From NCBI GenBank assembly GCA_030620095.1, contig JAUTXW010000328.1, positions 1,239,001 through 1,303,000 on the forward strand: 64,000 nucleotides of DNA, read 5' to 3'. The DNA comes from Kuschelorhynchus macadamiae. Its lineage: Eukaryota; Arthropoda; Insecta; Coleoptera; Curculionidae. Shown one piece after another: positions 11,003 to 23,272 of the stretch. The position numbers and the translations under genes are program-made. Below the pieces are notes generated by a model, which was not told where the DNA came from, made no database searches, and worked only from the letters and a program-made list of their open reading frames with translations. Position 1 is the first letter of the stretch. Each line of letters begins with the position of its first letter.

Positions 11003-11480
11003 TGACCACAGCGCTTTGTCAAGAAGTTGGTTATCGACTTCTAATTTCTTTAGAATTTCTGCTAAAAATAGGTATATTTGTATTTTATTGTCTTCTGATA
11101 AATGTTGAACTGGCCTAATTTCATTAGGATGATATCCATACTTTTTGCAGGATAATATAACTTTTTCCATGACTTACACGTAACGCGTGAAATATCTGGT
11201 ATTGAACAATATGGATTTTCTAGAAGAAAATTAATTTTTAGCAAAGAAACGCAATAAAATATTTAAATCTTCTTCTCTATTGTTTTTGCAGACTTTCTTT
11301 TTCCTTTGGAGAGTTTTTTTTTCGGTATGATTTTTAACAGTATAGTATATTGCTTGTTTTGATGGAATTCTATTCCCTGGATATTTAATCTGATACTAAC
11401 GAACTGCTTTTACGGCACTATTGTCATTTACATAATATAATGCAACTACACTGTAAAAAGCATTTTATAGACAAATAAGA
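10995..11480 (-). pseudogene. Mariner-like transposase, N-terminal half (split by P element)
   Basis: The minus strand, from about 11450 down, reads YYVNDNSAVKAVR, KYPGNRIPSKQAIYYTV (the helix-turn-helix DNA-binding region), LQRKKKVCKNNREEDLN, then KKYGYHPNEIRPVQHLSEDN and KLEVDNQLLDKALWSDQA. The last motif holds the first catalytic Asp. Stops and frameshifts occur near 11230 and 11330. The frame is interrupted by the P-element junction and continues at 5307. Terminal repeats of this element were not identified; a 7-bp palindrome gttatcc...ggataac near 11545-11570 may lie outside it. Confidence 0.75.
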
Positions 11481-11584
11481 AACAATACTACTGTTACTAA
11501 GACGATTATGGATGACTAGTTATTATTTCATTTCATTTGTTTTGTTATCCGTCGGCATCCAGGATAACGAGATTTAAATAAAAT

Positions 11585-11755
11585 ATAGGGAATTCCATTT
11601 GAGAAAATACCGATTTTTGTCGCATTTTTTTTTAAATATCATATCTAATCATTTTCGTAAAAAATCTAGAAACTTTCATTTAAACCTTTTTTTTGTATTT
11701 CTTCAAATAATTCCTTTAAATGCGGGTCAAATTTTAAGGAAAAGCCCTGTACATT
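11585..11755 (-). repeat. Dispersed repeat, inverted copy of 2865-3025
   Basis: The reverse complement matches 2865-3025 over most of its length, ending in the shared ccctatattttatttaaa. It abuts, or forms part of, the 3' end of the Tc1-like relic that follows. Confidence 0.5.
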
Positions 11756-12300
11756 CATGTCAAATAATATTATTCCATATATTTTTAAACTGGCTTTTAG
11801 TTCGGATCTTGTTCGCGCTGGATTTTTTCGAAATTGGTTTTCATGTTATGCCAAAGAGTTACTACGGGGGACAAATCAGGATTAGAGGTCTATTTTAATA
11901 ATGGTATGTTATGCTCTTTAAACTAGATATGATCACGTCTTGCCGTGAGACATCGTACACCGTCCTGTTGAAATACAAAATCACCTTCATTCCATATTGA
12001 ACAATTGATAGGAAAAAATTTTTTTCAAGAATGTTTTTGTACCTTTGCGCATTTAATATACCGTCAAGAAGGTGCATTTCTTACACCTCCTGCAGACATA
12101 CGGCCTCAGATCATACCTGATGCTGGGGACCTTTTTAACTAAACAAGTTAAAAGATTGATGAACATCTTTTAACTTCATATTTAGCCTTTTCACTCCAAA
12201 TTACACTTTACCACTGACTTAGAGGCCATCTTTGATATTGAGTTTATTTTAGTCTGTTTCGTTTTTATACTGCATGGCTTTTCCTTTGCCTGTAGGAAAT
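11756..12300 (-). pseudogene. Tc1-like transposase relic
   Basis: Minus-strand translation in mixed frames gives HLLDGILNAQRYKNILEKN, GDFVFQQDGVRC-TARRDHI, then NPDLSPVVTLWHNMKTNFEK. FQQDG-RC-TA carries the second catalytic Asp, and PDLSPV--LW is the position of the third acidic residue (PDLNPIE-LW in active Tc1). Here that position reads VV, so the catalytic residue is missing. Several frameshifts. Upstream sequence to 12300 is a diverged middle domain. Dead Tc1/mariner superfamily copy. Confidence 0.65.
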
Positions 12301-12404
12301 ACGTTACGTACTAGTATAAAACTTGTATCTTATTTTTGGACTGGTTCTTTTTGTTGTAAACATGGAAATCTTTTTATCAATACAGTCTCCATAATACAGT
12401 TATT

Positions 12405-12443
12405 CGACAAACATTTAAGCGTTAGTTAAACTAATGTTTGTCG
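12405..12443. repeat. Short inverted repeat, possible Tc1-like terminus
   Basis: cgacaaacatt at 12405-12415 and aatgtttgtcg at 12433-12443, a perfect 11-bp stem with a 17-nt loop. It lies just upstream of the Tc1-like relic and could be the remains of its terminus. Confidence 0.5.
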
Positions 12444-13680
12444 TTGGTAAGTTTACTTACCAAGTAGGCATTTTGGCATTTTGGGTATTCCTAGGCTAAT
12501 AAAGGCTATGTAAAACGTTATTCATTTTCCAAAAGCAAACCATGTTGTGTTCTTGACTTAGTCTTCTTAACTTTGGCTAATAAAGGACGATACGATGTCA
12601 TCAGCGATTCTTTATTTTGCATCACTTAAGATTATTACCCCTTTTTAGAGAATTCAAAAAATACACCCTTCATACTTACTGACAATTTATTATACTGGGC
12701 TCGTCATGAATAAACATTGAAAAGAAGCTTTCACGGTTTTGGTCAATTAAAAAATCATGATTCTTGGGATTAGACCGTGTCAGATTGGAATTACCATCCG
12801 ATGATTTGCCTTCGATTCCACGAGGCATCTTCAGGGATCTTTACGTCACGAGATCTGAATAACTGATTCAGTGTATATTTGTAATGTCTGGCTGAGGCTG
12901 AAATGTCTATATTTAAGGAATAAATAAAATATAATTTTTTACATTTTACCTATTTTTTTAAGTCGGTTCTATTTTTTTTAATCTTTTATGTCATTGCTAA
13001 TGTATGACTAATATTCGCGACAATTTGTTACTGTTGCCATACCACAATCTATTATTAAGCATTGTTTTTCGTAGTTCTTTTAAATTGTGTCTCTATTATT
13101 GAAGATAAATTATATCACGTGAAACTATTTTTTAGCAGAAAGTTTATATTTGTATATTAAACTTGATTATTTGATCTCTATATCCTTACGCCTTAAAAAG
13201 TTATGGAAAGTAGTGTTCCTTTAATTTTTTTGAACAGTGTGTGTAATTTATATGTGGTGAGTTTGCAAGGAAGGAAGTTCCTGATAAAGTCATTCCTAGC
13301 GATTATTTGCATTGTTTCAATTAAAATAATGAACTCTATTGAATTTTTATTAAAAATTCATCATCGCCAGTTAAATAGAATTATTATTTTGTATTGTATT
13401 ATTTAAACCGACTATGCTGTAAAAGTTCCTTGCTAATTTTTCTTAAATTAGTATATTCTAGTTCTATTTTTCTTGAAAAACTGATAATTTTTAAGATCAT
13501 TACAAAAAAAAACTAGAGTCCACCCGGTAAATAAAAAAAACTCATGGTTCAAATTTAGGGTACTTCTAAGATATGAATCTGAAAGATGAAATTCAAAGCA
13601 ATCAAGCTTGATTGCTATTTTCATTGATACTAAGTAAAAAGGCAATAGAATCAAAAAAAGTAAACAAACATAGCAATTTT
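12444..13680. other. No gene recognised
   Basis: AT-rich on both strands. Short frames at 13203-13406 (plus) and 13448-13654 (minus) have hydrophobic/basic low-information content and no motif. Confidence 0.5.
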
Positions 13681-13787
13681 TGACAAGTTTGTTAAATTCA
13701 TAAAATTCGTTTGAAAGATGTTGACAGACGAGGAAAATCTTTGTAGATTCCGGAAAAAATTATTTGAAGACGAAAAAAATGGGTAAA

Positions 13788-14385
13788 TATCCGGTATAGC
13801 GTAACTTCTAGAATCGTAGATTTTAGAACGCTGGTTACGAATCCGGAGTCACATTTTTTCAGCGACGTTTCATTTCCGAGATATTTGCCATCAAGATTTA
13901 CAGTTTTATAACAGTTTTTGACCTTATATTCCGTTAGGTTAGCACCAGGTTTCTCAATAAAAGTATCATTAAAGCCATATTTGTCAATAATACCATCGTC
14001 AAAGCCATAATAAATAACAAAAAGCGGCTAACTAGCAATGATTAAAAATATCTAGATCGAATATTCGGTATAATACCAGGTTAGCAAACAGATATTTCTC
14101 ATCAGATATCATTGCATGCCGGTCACTTTTTATTATTTATTATAGCTTTAATGGTGATTTTATTGTCAAAATAAATATAATTTAATGATACTTTTTACTT
14201 ATACGGGACATGTTATAAACTTTGATGGGGGATATCTCGGAAACGAAACTTCGCCGAAAAAATGTCACTTTGAATATGTGATGAACGCCCCAAATTCCAC
14301 AAGTGTACTAGAAATCGTTGAAATAGGCCAAATTACGCTATACTGGATATTTACCAAAAAACCAAAAAATGTTTGTGAGAACGTG
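13788..14385. repeat. Foldback element with long imperfect inverted arms
   Basis: The left arm (about 13788-14040) starts taaatatccggtatagcgta, includes cgtttcatttccgagatat, and later atcattaaagccat and gccataataaataac. The right arm (about 14083-14385) is its diverged reverse complement, ending acgctatactggatattta. Only about 40 bp of non-repeated centre lies between. No coding frame fits. The motif catc-ttaaagccataa recurs at 47330-47520 and 49030-49370. Confidence 0.65.
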
Positions 14386-14429
14386 CCAGCAAATACCGTG
14401 AAAACGAAACTATGAGTTGGAATGGGCGA

Positions 14430-15060
14430 CCAGCGTTGAAGAAACAGCGAAGATTTTAGAAGATTACACTTTTAAAAAAAGAAAAATGAATAGTAAAAAA
14501 TAAAGAAATCAGTATCAAAACTATATGGAATACAACAGATACAGGAAAAATATTTCAACGAATACGAGGTAAACGATAGTCATTTTAAAGCTGCTCGTCT
14601 GGCTAGAGATACGTTGCAAACATTTCAGCAAAGTTCGCTTGAAGAAAGAAAGGTGAGTTCAAAAACATTTAAAACTCAGGAGTTGTTTTCCATAACTAAA
14701 AACTGCGAGGCAGAACACTCTGACGGCTTGCAAAAGAAATTATTTCACTTTTGTACTTTTGAACTTAGTCTAAAGGGCAATGAAGCCGCTGCAGAAAAAA
14801 GAGGACTAGATACGAAAAAATTCAGGATAACCAATTATTCACCATACATACTATTATTGGGGAACAAGAAGTAATAAAATTAACGGGACATTCCAGTGTT
14901 CATTCCCAAAAAACCTTGTATCCAGCTGGATACGGAACACTATAGACTACTAGAAGAAAACTTATAGAACAACGCTCAAATTGCATTCCCCATTTCTCCG
15001 CCACACATTCCGGCACAGGCGCAAAATACTTCAGTTGAAGAATATCAATACATTTGTTAA
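14430..15060 (+). pseudogene. Degenerate Crypton-like (tyrosine recombinase) fragment
   Basis: Mixed-frame plus-strand reading gives FKAARLARDTLQTFQQSSLE, then NCEAEHSDGLQKKLFHFCTF and ELSLKGNEAAAE, and at 14863-14940 EQEVIKLTGHSSVHSQKTLY. The DGLQ-K-F-H-ELS-KG-EA pattern and the TGHSS--SQKTY end resemble the DUF3504/Crypton-type recombinase family, in which GH-S-V-S---Y holds the catalytic His and nucleophilic Tyr. Here the match is broken by stops and frameshifts and is remembered rather than searched. Alternatively it is an unrelated retroelement. It directly follows the foldback element. Confidence 0.4.
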
Positions 15061-16170
15061 TTCATTTATTTAAATTAAAATATATTTCCAATAGAATTGG
15101 TTTGTTTGTTACTCTCGTGAAATAGTCATGATGAATACTACTCCAGAAGAAAATTGTTGATAAATTGTTTTTCTGATATATTCAGGTTTGTTGTGTTACT
15201 GCGAATGTCTTCTGTAACAAAATCACGAGTCGTGAGGCATCATCAGCAAAATTGCCAAGCAATAAACTCTCATAATAATAAAAAAATTGTATCTTTAAAA
15301 TATTCTTTCTTGTGGTATTATGTGTGACTATTTCACTAGAGTGTTTTATATGGGCAAAATTTCATGACAACAAGTTCTCAAAATAACTCACCGTTACAAA
15401 ATCAACATGATGGGATTACAGCGATTATTTCCTTCCTATCAATTTTGACCAATCACTGTCAAGAATCCGTACATCATAATTAGTTTTTAGTGGAAAATTT
15501 GCCTGACATAGTCGTCAGAAGTTAGTCCTGAAAAAAAATCGGAAAAAAATCATCAATTTTGACAAGGTAAGTTAAAATGAGCATGAAGTAAATATGTTCC
15601 GTTTTTTAGTTTAATTATTACTATTGTTACTGTTGTCTTAAATAAAAATATTGTTATATTAAATATTATTTAATTAACTCAGAAAATAATCTTGCCAAAT
15701 ATCCATCGTGCATCTAATTTTCCCTATGGAAAAATTGAAGTACTCGTTTCAAAGAAATTTGTTTAATAAATAGCATTCGCGCAAGTGGAAAAATCCTTGT
15801 CTTCGACACGAACTTTTAATACCACTCAAAAACTCGTTTTTCAATTTTTTTCTGGAACAATTAGGTATATTCATTAGGGATAGGATTTCCATAGAAATTT
15901 AAAAATTGTTGAATAAATATTTTGGTATTTATTGTTTGTTTTCCTCGTAGGGAAAATTTGCACAGAAAGTTTTTCTCCTGTGATACCTATTTGTTGCTCT
16001 TGGCAAATTCGCGAATTACATTTTTTAACAAAATGACGAGGCGTTAAGCAACAAACGTTAATTACAATTGAAAAATTTTTTTTTGTGGTATTATATATGA
16101 TAAAATAGCTTTTACGAAAACATTTGCAAATGACGATCGACAAACAACTGCCGTTACCAAGACACTAGGC
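15061..16170. other. No gene; weak internal repeat pair
   Basis: The segments 15190-15420 and 15940-16165 share short blocks in the same order (aacaaaat-acgag-cgt, a cluster of caacaa, ttgtggtattat-t-tga, ccgttacca/ccgttacaa). They look like two old copies of one repeat. No coding frame was recognised. Confidence 0.35.
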
Positions 16171-16470
16171 AAACGAGGTGTGTGTTTTGTCTAGGCCACG
16201 GTTAACCCGATGCCGAAATCGCGTAAAAAGAATCGTGAGGCTATTTTGAAATGAACGAGAGAACGCAGCTGGCGTTGACGCAATTGTTCCCGCCGATTGT
16301 TTCTGTGGCCATTTTCGTTTTTCCAAAGCCAACTGGCTGTTTGTTGGACCGGTGCTGACCGAGTAATTGGAAAAACAATGGGGGACTTAAAAGTATTAAT
16401 GGCGTTACGGCATTTGGTGTGGACGATCTATATTTGGTACAGCAGTCCGTAATCAGTCTATATTATTCAC
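16171..16470. other. GC-richer island, unknown function
   Basis: About 300 bp with clearly more G+C and several CpG steps (for example gccgaaatcgcg, gttgacgcaattg, gccgattg) in otherwise AT-rich DNA. No convincing open frame or TATA element. It could be an unmethylated promoter or exon remnant, or part of a younger transposon. Confidence 0.35.
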
Positions 16471-16971
16471 CAATAATTTACGTCACGTGATGATTTTTAT
16501 TGATATTATTGATGTGAGAAAACCATATGACTCTTTCAACCCCCCCTAAAAAAAGACAAAAACTATGATTTTCCTATAATTGTAGGCTTAGTTGAAATGA
16601 AAGATTAAAATACTTTTCACTTCATCATTTTTTCTCCTCTACTAATCATCAACTTTTTAAATTTAAATACGGACCTGGATATTTTACTGTTTGATACCTT
16701 TTATAACCTTAAATTAAATTATGAAAAAAGTCATACTATAGTCAAAAGCAGTGTTATCGTGCGGGTCATACGATTTATCAACGACAAACTTTTTAAGTTT
16801 GTTTTTCTTTTATTACGTGTAATCATATCCTCCGCATAAAATCCAGAAGATGAATTAGATAGACCTATGATATTTTCGTATGGAAAAAGAGGATAAACAT
16901 ATAAATACCAGCAGTTGCAAAAATCTTTGAGCGGTGTCACTTCAAAGTCAGATTGACAACTCAGTGACAAA

Positions 16972-17780
16972 ATGAGTAATAGAAAACAATTTTCGGGTTT
17001 TTTGCATCCACAAGCGAAAAAAATTGTATCACATCTAATAAAATATTACGAAAATGAAAATTCACCGGCCAATATCCAGGAGACAGTAGCAAAAGCTTTG
17101 GGAATCGGTATAAGGACTGTGCAGAAAATTGTGCATGAAAAAAAGCATAATTTAGTACCGAAGAAGATTAAGAAATGTACACGAAAAAAGCCAAAGGCAG
17201 AAGACTTAAGTGACAATGTAAAAATGGATGTTCGTAATGCAATTTACGATATAAGTTTTAACAGAAACTTTAAAAAATCGAATCATATTGGAAATTGGAA
17301 ATCGTTGTCAAAATTAATAAAAATGTTGGGTTTTCGATATAAAAAGGAGTGTAACCGAAGATTTTTATGCGAGTTGCCACATATAGCAAGTCAGCGTATC
17401 CAGTTTTAAAGAAATACACAGAAAATGTTAATTCAAAATTTAAAAAAGTGGTATTTTTAGACGAGACTTGGATATTTTTCTAATGGAAGTGGTTTGACAT
17501 CTTGGCAGGACGAGTCTGCAAAAAGTGTCAAGAGAAAAGGGTTCTTCACTTTGCATGCAGGTTCTTCAACAGGATTTCTCCCAGGTGCAGGTTTACTGTT
17601 TTCTTCAACATCCAAAAGTATGGACTACCATGATAATTGCCTTTGGATTTTTTCGTGTACATTTCTTAATCTTCTTCGGAAGTAAATTATGTTTTTTTTT
17701 CATGCACAAGTTTCTGTACCTTCCAGCGATTCTCAGAGCTTTTACCACTGGCTCCTGGATATTAGCCAGTGAATTTTAAT
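16972..17780 (+). pseudogene. IS630/Tc1-type DDE transposase, copy A (internal deletion)
   Basis: The frame starts MSNRKQFSGFLHPQAKKIV at 16972 and includes a helix-turn-helix (ETVAKALGIGIRTVQKIV) and a basic linker (KKIKKCTRKKPK); it runs to a stop at 17409. In another frame it continues with KKVVFLDETWIF (first catalytic Asp) and, in a further frame, LHAGSSTGFLPGAGLLFSST. After SMDYHDN (about 17640) the sequence jumps to what is 3' UTR in copy B (31815), so about 670 bp with the second Asp and the Glu are deleted. Dead copy. Copy B is at 30565-31708. Confidence 0.75.
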
Positions 17781-17909
17781 TTAAAATTTTTTTTATTAGA
17801 TTTGACACCATTTTTTTGTTTACTTTTTTAGTACATTTATATATGATTTGATATATAAAAATCGATAAAATTGCTTTACCAAAAACTCGGGACTAACGGA
17901 AAATACAGG

Positions 17910-18141
<232 letters not shown>

Positions 18142-18142
<1 letters not shown>

Positions 18143-18953
18143 CCTGTGTTTTTCGCATGCATGGCCCTTAATTTTAGACTGAAATTTGAAGATATGGTAT
18201 AAGTAGTTTTTTAGCTATGCCGCGAACAGACAGACTGACGGACAAACATACCTACAGACAGACGGATTTGAGAAAACATGTTTTCCGGCATCTAGGGACC
18301 CTAAAACGTAAAGATCTGAAAAAATCTCACGAGGGAAGTAATAACTAATTATCTTGTGTTTTTAACAAAAGTGTATATTATTTTTGCAAAATAAAATTTT
18401 TTTGTTATCACAATACAAAGAAAAACAAGTTTTCTTTGCACAGGGGTGGCCCACATTTAAATAAATGACACTGTATAAGTGGTTAGATTTTTAGGTCAAG
18501 CGGGGCTCGTAATTTTTGGTGATTGATAAAAAAACTCACTGTCCTTAAGTGGCTGTATAAACAGAACATATCCTGATTGTTCCACTGATTCGAAATGCCT
18601 TCCGACTTTATTAAGGCGCTTGCCATTTTGTTATTTTTGTTTTTGCCAATCAAAAAATTTTAACCAAATACATATTTAGTGAATTTTCTTACTTAGTCCC
18701 TCGGCATTTAACATATAAAATAATATTAAGTGGCTATCTTAATAATATTGCGTAATATAATAAAAAAAACTATTTTCTTTCTCCCTGTAGATTTGTAAAT
18801 AGCCCATCGATATTTAATAGCTAGATAAAAGAATCACACAACATTTTGGTATTCACTGTGTTTTCTGATTTGATTCATAATGTTAGTGACCTTTGGACCC
18901 GCACGATAAGACCGCATTCGACTATATATTATTTCATTTTTTTTTGTGAAAAA
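18142..18953 (+). repeat. Shared tail module plus 5' piece of a Crypton-like region, copy A
   Basis: Closely matches 32218-32968. It contains gctatgccgcgaacagacag, a catgttttccggcatctagg block, acgtaaagatctgaaaaaat, and ends near cgcattcgactatata (18915-18930). In copy B this is directly followed by a tyrosine-recombinase gene; here the match stops and other DNA begins. The acagacagac...gtaaagatctgaaaaa block also occurs at 26225-26330 and 39300-39405. Confidence 0.75.
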
Positions 18954-19312
18954 TTTTGCTCACGATTCTATCCTTTTTGGTTTTTGAGATATTTTGAAAA
19001 AAACCGCATTTTCGAAAACCCCTCATAATTTCTTTATTTTTGAACATATTTCTAATCCGTAAAAACATTATTATAGCAACTTTTTACGTAGAATACGCCT
19101 GTTTAGTCAGTTGATGATGGTTCTAAAAATCCGAAACGTTGCAAATAAAATCTGACTGAACAGGCGTATTCTACGTAAAAAGTTGCTAACAATGTTTTTA
19201 CGGATTAGAAATATTTCGAAAAATAAAGTAATTATGAGGGGTTTCAAAAATGCAGTTTTTTGGTTTTTTGAAAAAGTCTCAAAAACCAAAGAGGATAGAA
19301 TAGTGAGCAAAA
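18954..19312. repeat. Large palindrome (arms of about 160 bp)
   Basis: The left arm 18954-19110 (ttttgctcacgattctatcc ... gcctgtttagtcag) and right arm 19152-19312 (ctgactgaacaggc ... agcaaaac) are inverted copies with few mismatches. They enclose a 41-nt loop that reads ttgatgatgg...ccgaaacgtt. The loop resembles the core of hammerhead-like motifs from Penelope-type elements, but it lacks the invariant first C. Likely a foldback transposon or an inverted duplication. Confidence 0.8.
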
Positions 19313-20121
19313 CGGCATTCATTTACAAACATAATTGTATAAAACATCCCCTATTTAAACTTTCTTGTATCTTTTACGGTTTCCGATATCCCAATACTGT
19401 CATAACGAATTTCGGGCACATTGTATTCTTCAATATAACATAGAGAAAACAGTTAAAACTAGCGTCATTCCGCCATTTTTAACATTTTTTAAATATGCTT
19501 GCTATGGGACCACTCCGGTAACATCCTGAATATTCCCCTGAAAATTTCATCCAAATTGTACAAACCATCGCGGAGTAACCGATGTACATCCATAAAAAAA
19601 CATAGGATCGAATTGATAACCTCTTCCTTTTTTGAAGTAGGTTAAAAAAATAGCCATCCATCGAAATATCATTCGCAATTCGTTACATAATTTGATTAGT
19701 TAATAAGCGTAAAATGTACATAGCTTAGTTAAACGACTTCCTATTTATAATGCGATGTCTAGACGCCAAGAAAAAGTGATATCGAAACGCCAACTGGCGG
19801 TGTAGGTTTTAAAATCCACAGAGCAGTAATAGGGTTATTTATTTTTATGGCCCCTTCTTGCCCTCATTTGACGAGACTTTCAGAGTTAACTTGAAACTTT
19901 ACGAGGGAACCAAATGAAATATAACAACGACTGCCAGAAATAGGTGCAGTAAGAAAGGAGGCTTTTAAAATATTAGGTTCATTACTTTTGCAGAATAATG
20001 TAAAAAATATGGTTAAAATGGGTGAAATGTGAAAAAGTAAAGCAAAAGAATTATAAGGGTTAGGTACAAGGTTATGCAGCATAATGTGAACCTAAAAAAT
20101 GGGGGGAGCTTTTTCAATTTG
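19313..20121. other. No gene; contains a dispersed repeat (19460-19640)
   Basis: 19460-19640 (atatgcttgctat, gaatattccc-tgaaaatttc, accatcgcggagtaa) matches 53695-53830 in the same orientation. Nothing else was recognised. Confidence 0.45.
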
Positions 20122-20269
20122 AACAACAATTAAAAATCAAGATACCCATTTGATGTATTTTTTGTGATGAATTTGAAAATGATTTTCAAAAAACAATTTT
20201 ACTTTTGGTAAGAGTGCTGCGACAGCAAAAGTGATTTTTTTTTTAAAGAAATAACAAATAACCTTTATT

Positions 20270-20362
<93 letters not shown>

Positions 20363-20459
20363 ACTTTTGCTGTACTCTTACCAAAAGTAAAATTGTTTTT
20401 TGAAAATCATTTTCAAATTCATCAGAAAAAATACATATATCTTATTTTTAATTGTTGTT
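20122..20459. repeat. Foldback repeat with TA tract as loop
   Basis: The left arm 20122-20242 and right arm 20355-20459 are inverted copies (key blocks gatgaatttgaaaatgattt, caaaaaacaattttactttt, agcaaaagtgattttt). The loop is mostly a (TA)n run at 20273-20354. A second TA tract starts immediately outside the right arm. Confidence 0.85.
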
Positions 20460-20464
20460 ATGAA

Positions 20465-20677
<213 letters not shown>

Positions 20678-20780
20678 CGCCATCATCATTTTTGTGGTTA
20701 ATTTTCTTGTCTAAAGATGTTTTTATTACCTGTTTACATTTCTTAATTTGCTCGTCCAAACAGACATTTGTGTCATTTTA

Positions 20781-20830
20781 GCCCGATGATGGTGGCAAAC
20801 ACCTGCCGAAACGTAGCGAAATAAAAAATA
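20781..20830 (+). other. Hammerhead-like motif of Penelope-type elements
   Basis: gcccgatgatggtggc...cacctgccgaaacgtag: a GATGA block, a GGTG/CACC stem and a CCGAAACG block in hammerhead order. The invariant CTGANGA is CCGATGA here, so self-cleavage is doubtful. Known to accompany Penelope-like retroelement ends. No reverse transcriptase is visible nearby. Confidence 0.4.
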
Positions 20831-21104
20831 CATGATATTTGGTCTATTTTTGGAAACCTTAAACCCTATATATTTTATATTTAGAACAGAAATGGCTATT
20901 TGTTGGATGAGTCTTTGCATATTTTCTTGTCTAGATTATCGACATTCAAAGGTAAACAAAGTTACAATCCTAGTTTCTATCAAATCAGAACGAGGAATGT
21001 TAATAAAATTGTTTTTTTTTTAAATCAAGATTGTCTATTATGCCAAAAATTAAAAATTAAGAACTTTTTTAGAGACTCATTTTTCCTCTTTGACCACACA
21101 CGGG

Positions 21105-21516
<412 letters not shown>

Positions 21517-21517
21517 T

Positions 21518-22797
21518 ATTGTGCCGATCTATATATTGAGTTTCTTATATATATATATATATAACGAAGAGAATTTGGATATGATAGAACTTTATTTTAA
21601 AGCAAATAGAAATACACAAGCAGCTGCGCGTTCATACGAAGAACAATTTCCAGACCGACATCAACCAAGCCAAAGGCATTTCAGATTTCTAATTGTTTGT
21701 GGTCTTTTTTAATTCAATAGATAATGAAGCAAGAAACGCAGCTATAATAGAAAGTGTCAGGGACAACCCAACAACCTCAGTAAGAAAGATTGAAGAACAA
21801 ACAGCAATTCCCAAATCAAAAGAGTCTTGAAAAAACTTCACTTTCATCCCTATTTATTACAGGGTCTTCAGGTAAATGTTAGAAGAATCACATTTCTCAA
21901 CAAATGCCAGCAAATACCCAACTTTCATTCTAAAGTACTTTGGACAAACCATTTGTGGAATTTTCAATAAACATAATACTTATTTAGAATCCCATAATTT
22001 AGAAGAAAGACGTTTACAAACAAAATTTGGGTTCAATGTGTGGTGTGGCATTATGGTAATTCCAAACAATGCACTTCTGCTTTAAATCACTCATAACAAT
22101 TTGTATTTTAGATAACGTTTGATTGGGCCGTTCATTTTCCAAAAAAAAAAATACATGATATTTGGACCTGCAAAATATTTGGTTCCAACAAGATGGCTGC
22201 CCGGCTCACGGTACCAGAGAGGTGATGGCGGTCCCTATATATTATTATAATTGGCCGGCAAGGTCACCGGATATTACATTTTTATTTATGGGGACGCAAA
22301 AAATGGCTATTTGTCTCAGAGAGCTAGAAGACAGAGTCCGAGATGTTTTTGCTAATATTAACAGGAACACCTTAAGAAGGGTTACACGGGAGGTATTGGA
22401 GAAATGTCAAAAATGTGTGGAAAATGGAGGGAGGCATGTGGTGTAACTTATATTTTTTTTATGTGTTAATTTAAATTTAGTTTAGGTATTTTCAATAGTG
22501 TGATAGTTACATTTTAGTCACTAGGTATTCACTGTTAGTATAATATCTTAGTTGAAAATCTGAAACATCGATGGTTGAATTAATATTTTTACCCATAAGC
22601 TAACAAGTTTACAATTAGAAAAAATGCCTTTGGCTTGGTTGATGTTTGGAAATTGTTCTTCGTATGAACGCGCAGCTGCTTGTGTATTTCTATTTGCTTT
22701 AAAATAAAGTTCTATCATATCCAAATTCTCTTCGTTGGAATAATTACCCTCCAAAATATAAGAAACTCAAATAAACTTTGTAAAAACTCGGCACAAT
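21518..22797 (+). mobile_element. IS630/mariner-like element with coding inverted termini
   Basis: Both ends carry an inverted repeat of about 180 bp (21518-21695 and 22605-22797). The outer part reads attgtgccga...ttgagtttcttat and its inverse ataagaaactcaa...cggcacaat. The inner part encodes the transposase N-terminus, so the right arm holds a second, minus-strand copy of those residues. In the left arm a (TA)n run (21547-21563) replaces the sequence attttggagggtaattattcc of the right arm. The element sits directly beside the 380-bp TA tract. Confidence 0.65.
21564..22446 (+). pseudogene. IS630/mariner-like transposase relic
   Basis: Plus-strand, mixed-frame reading gives EENLDMIELYFKANRNTQAA and ARSYEEQFP (N-terminal helix-turn-helix of the arthropod mariner-like family), SVRDNPTTSVRKIEEQTAIP (second DNA-binding helix), GIFNKHNTYLESHNLEERRL and KFGFNVWCGIM, then WFQQDGCPAHGTREVM (second catalytic Asp) and WPARSPDITFLF (third Asp). 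The C-terminus ends ENGGRHVV at 22446. Several frameshifts and stops. Same family as the relics at 29075-30060 and 60095-61066. The N-terminal segment is duplicated in inverse at 22605-22745. Confidence 0.7.
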
Positions 22798-23078
22798 GAG
22801 AAAATGATAACAAGTACTATTCAGGAACACAAAATGATTGTTGACATGCGGCATTCTTTTGTTTCATTATGGCCGCCATGCCTAATCAAAGCCTACTTAA
22901 AAAAAAACAATTATTTTGGTTTTTATCAAGAAAAATAATAATCTTACCTTGTTATACATCATTGGAAATAAAAAGATCTTTCCAAAAATTATATGGCGCC
23001 GGTAAGAAAATAAAAAGTTGATGCCAATATCTCAAAAACAATTGAAGCTAGAAACTTCGTTTTACCTGCATAATGTTC

Positions 23079-23119
<41 letters not shown>

Positions 23120-23211
23120 ATTTTGATTTTTCCCATTATATATATATATATATATATAAAATTCTCTAAAACTTTCCTAATTTAACCCACCCTGTAGCTA
23201 TAGCGGTTTAC

Positions 23212-23272
<61 letters not shown>

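Noticed and set aside
15190..16165. Two copies of a retroelement terminal repeat
   Set aside because: Shared blocks are short and widely spaced; no primer-binding site or coding region between them supports an LTR element.
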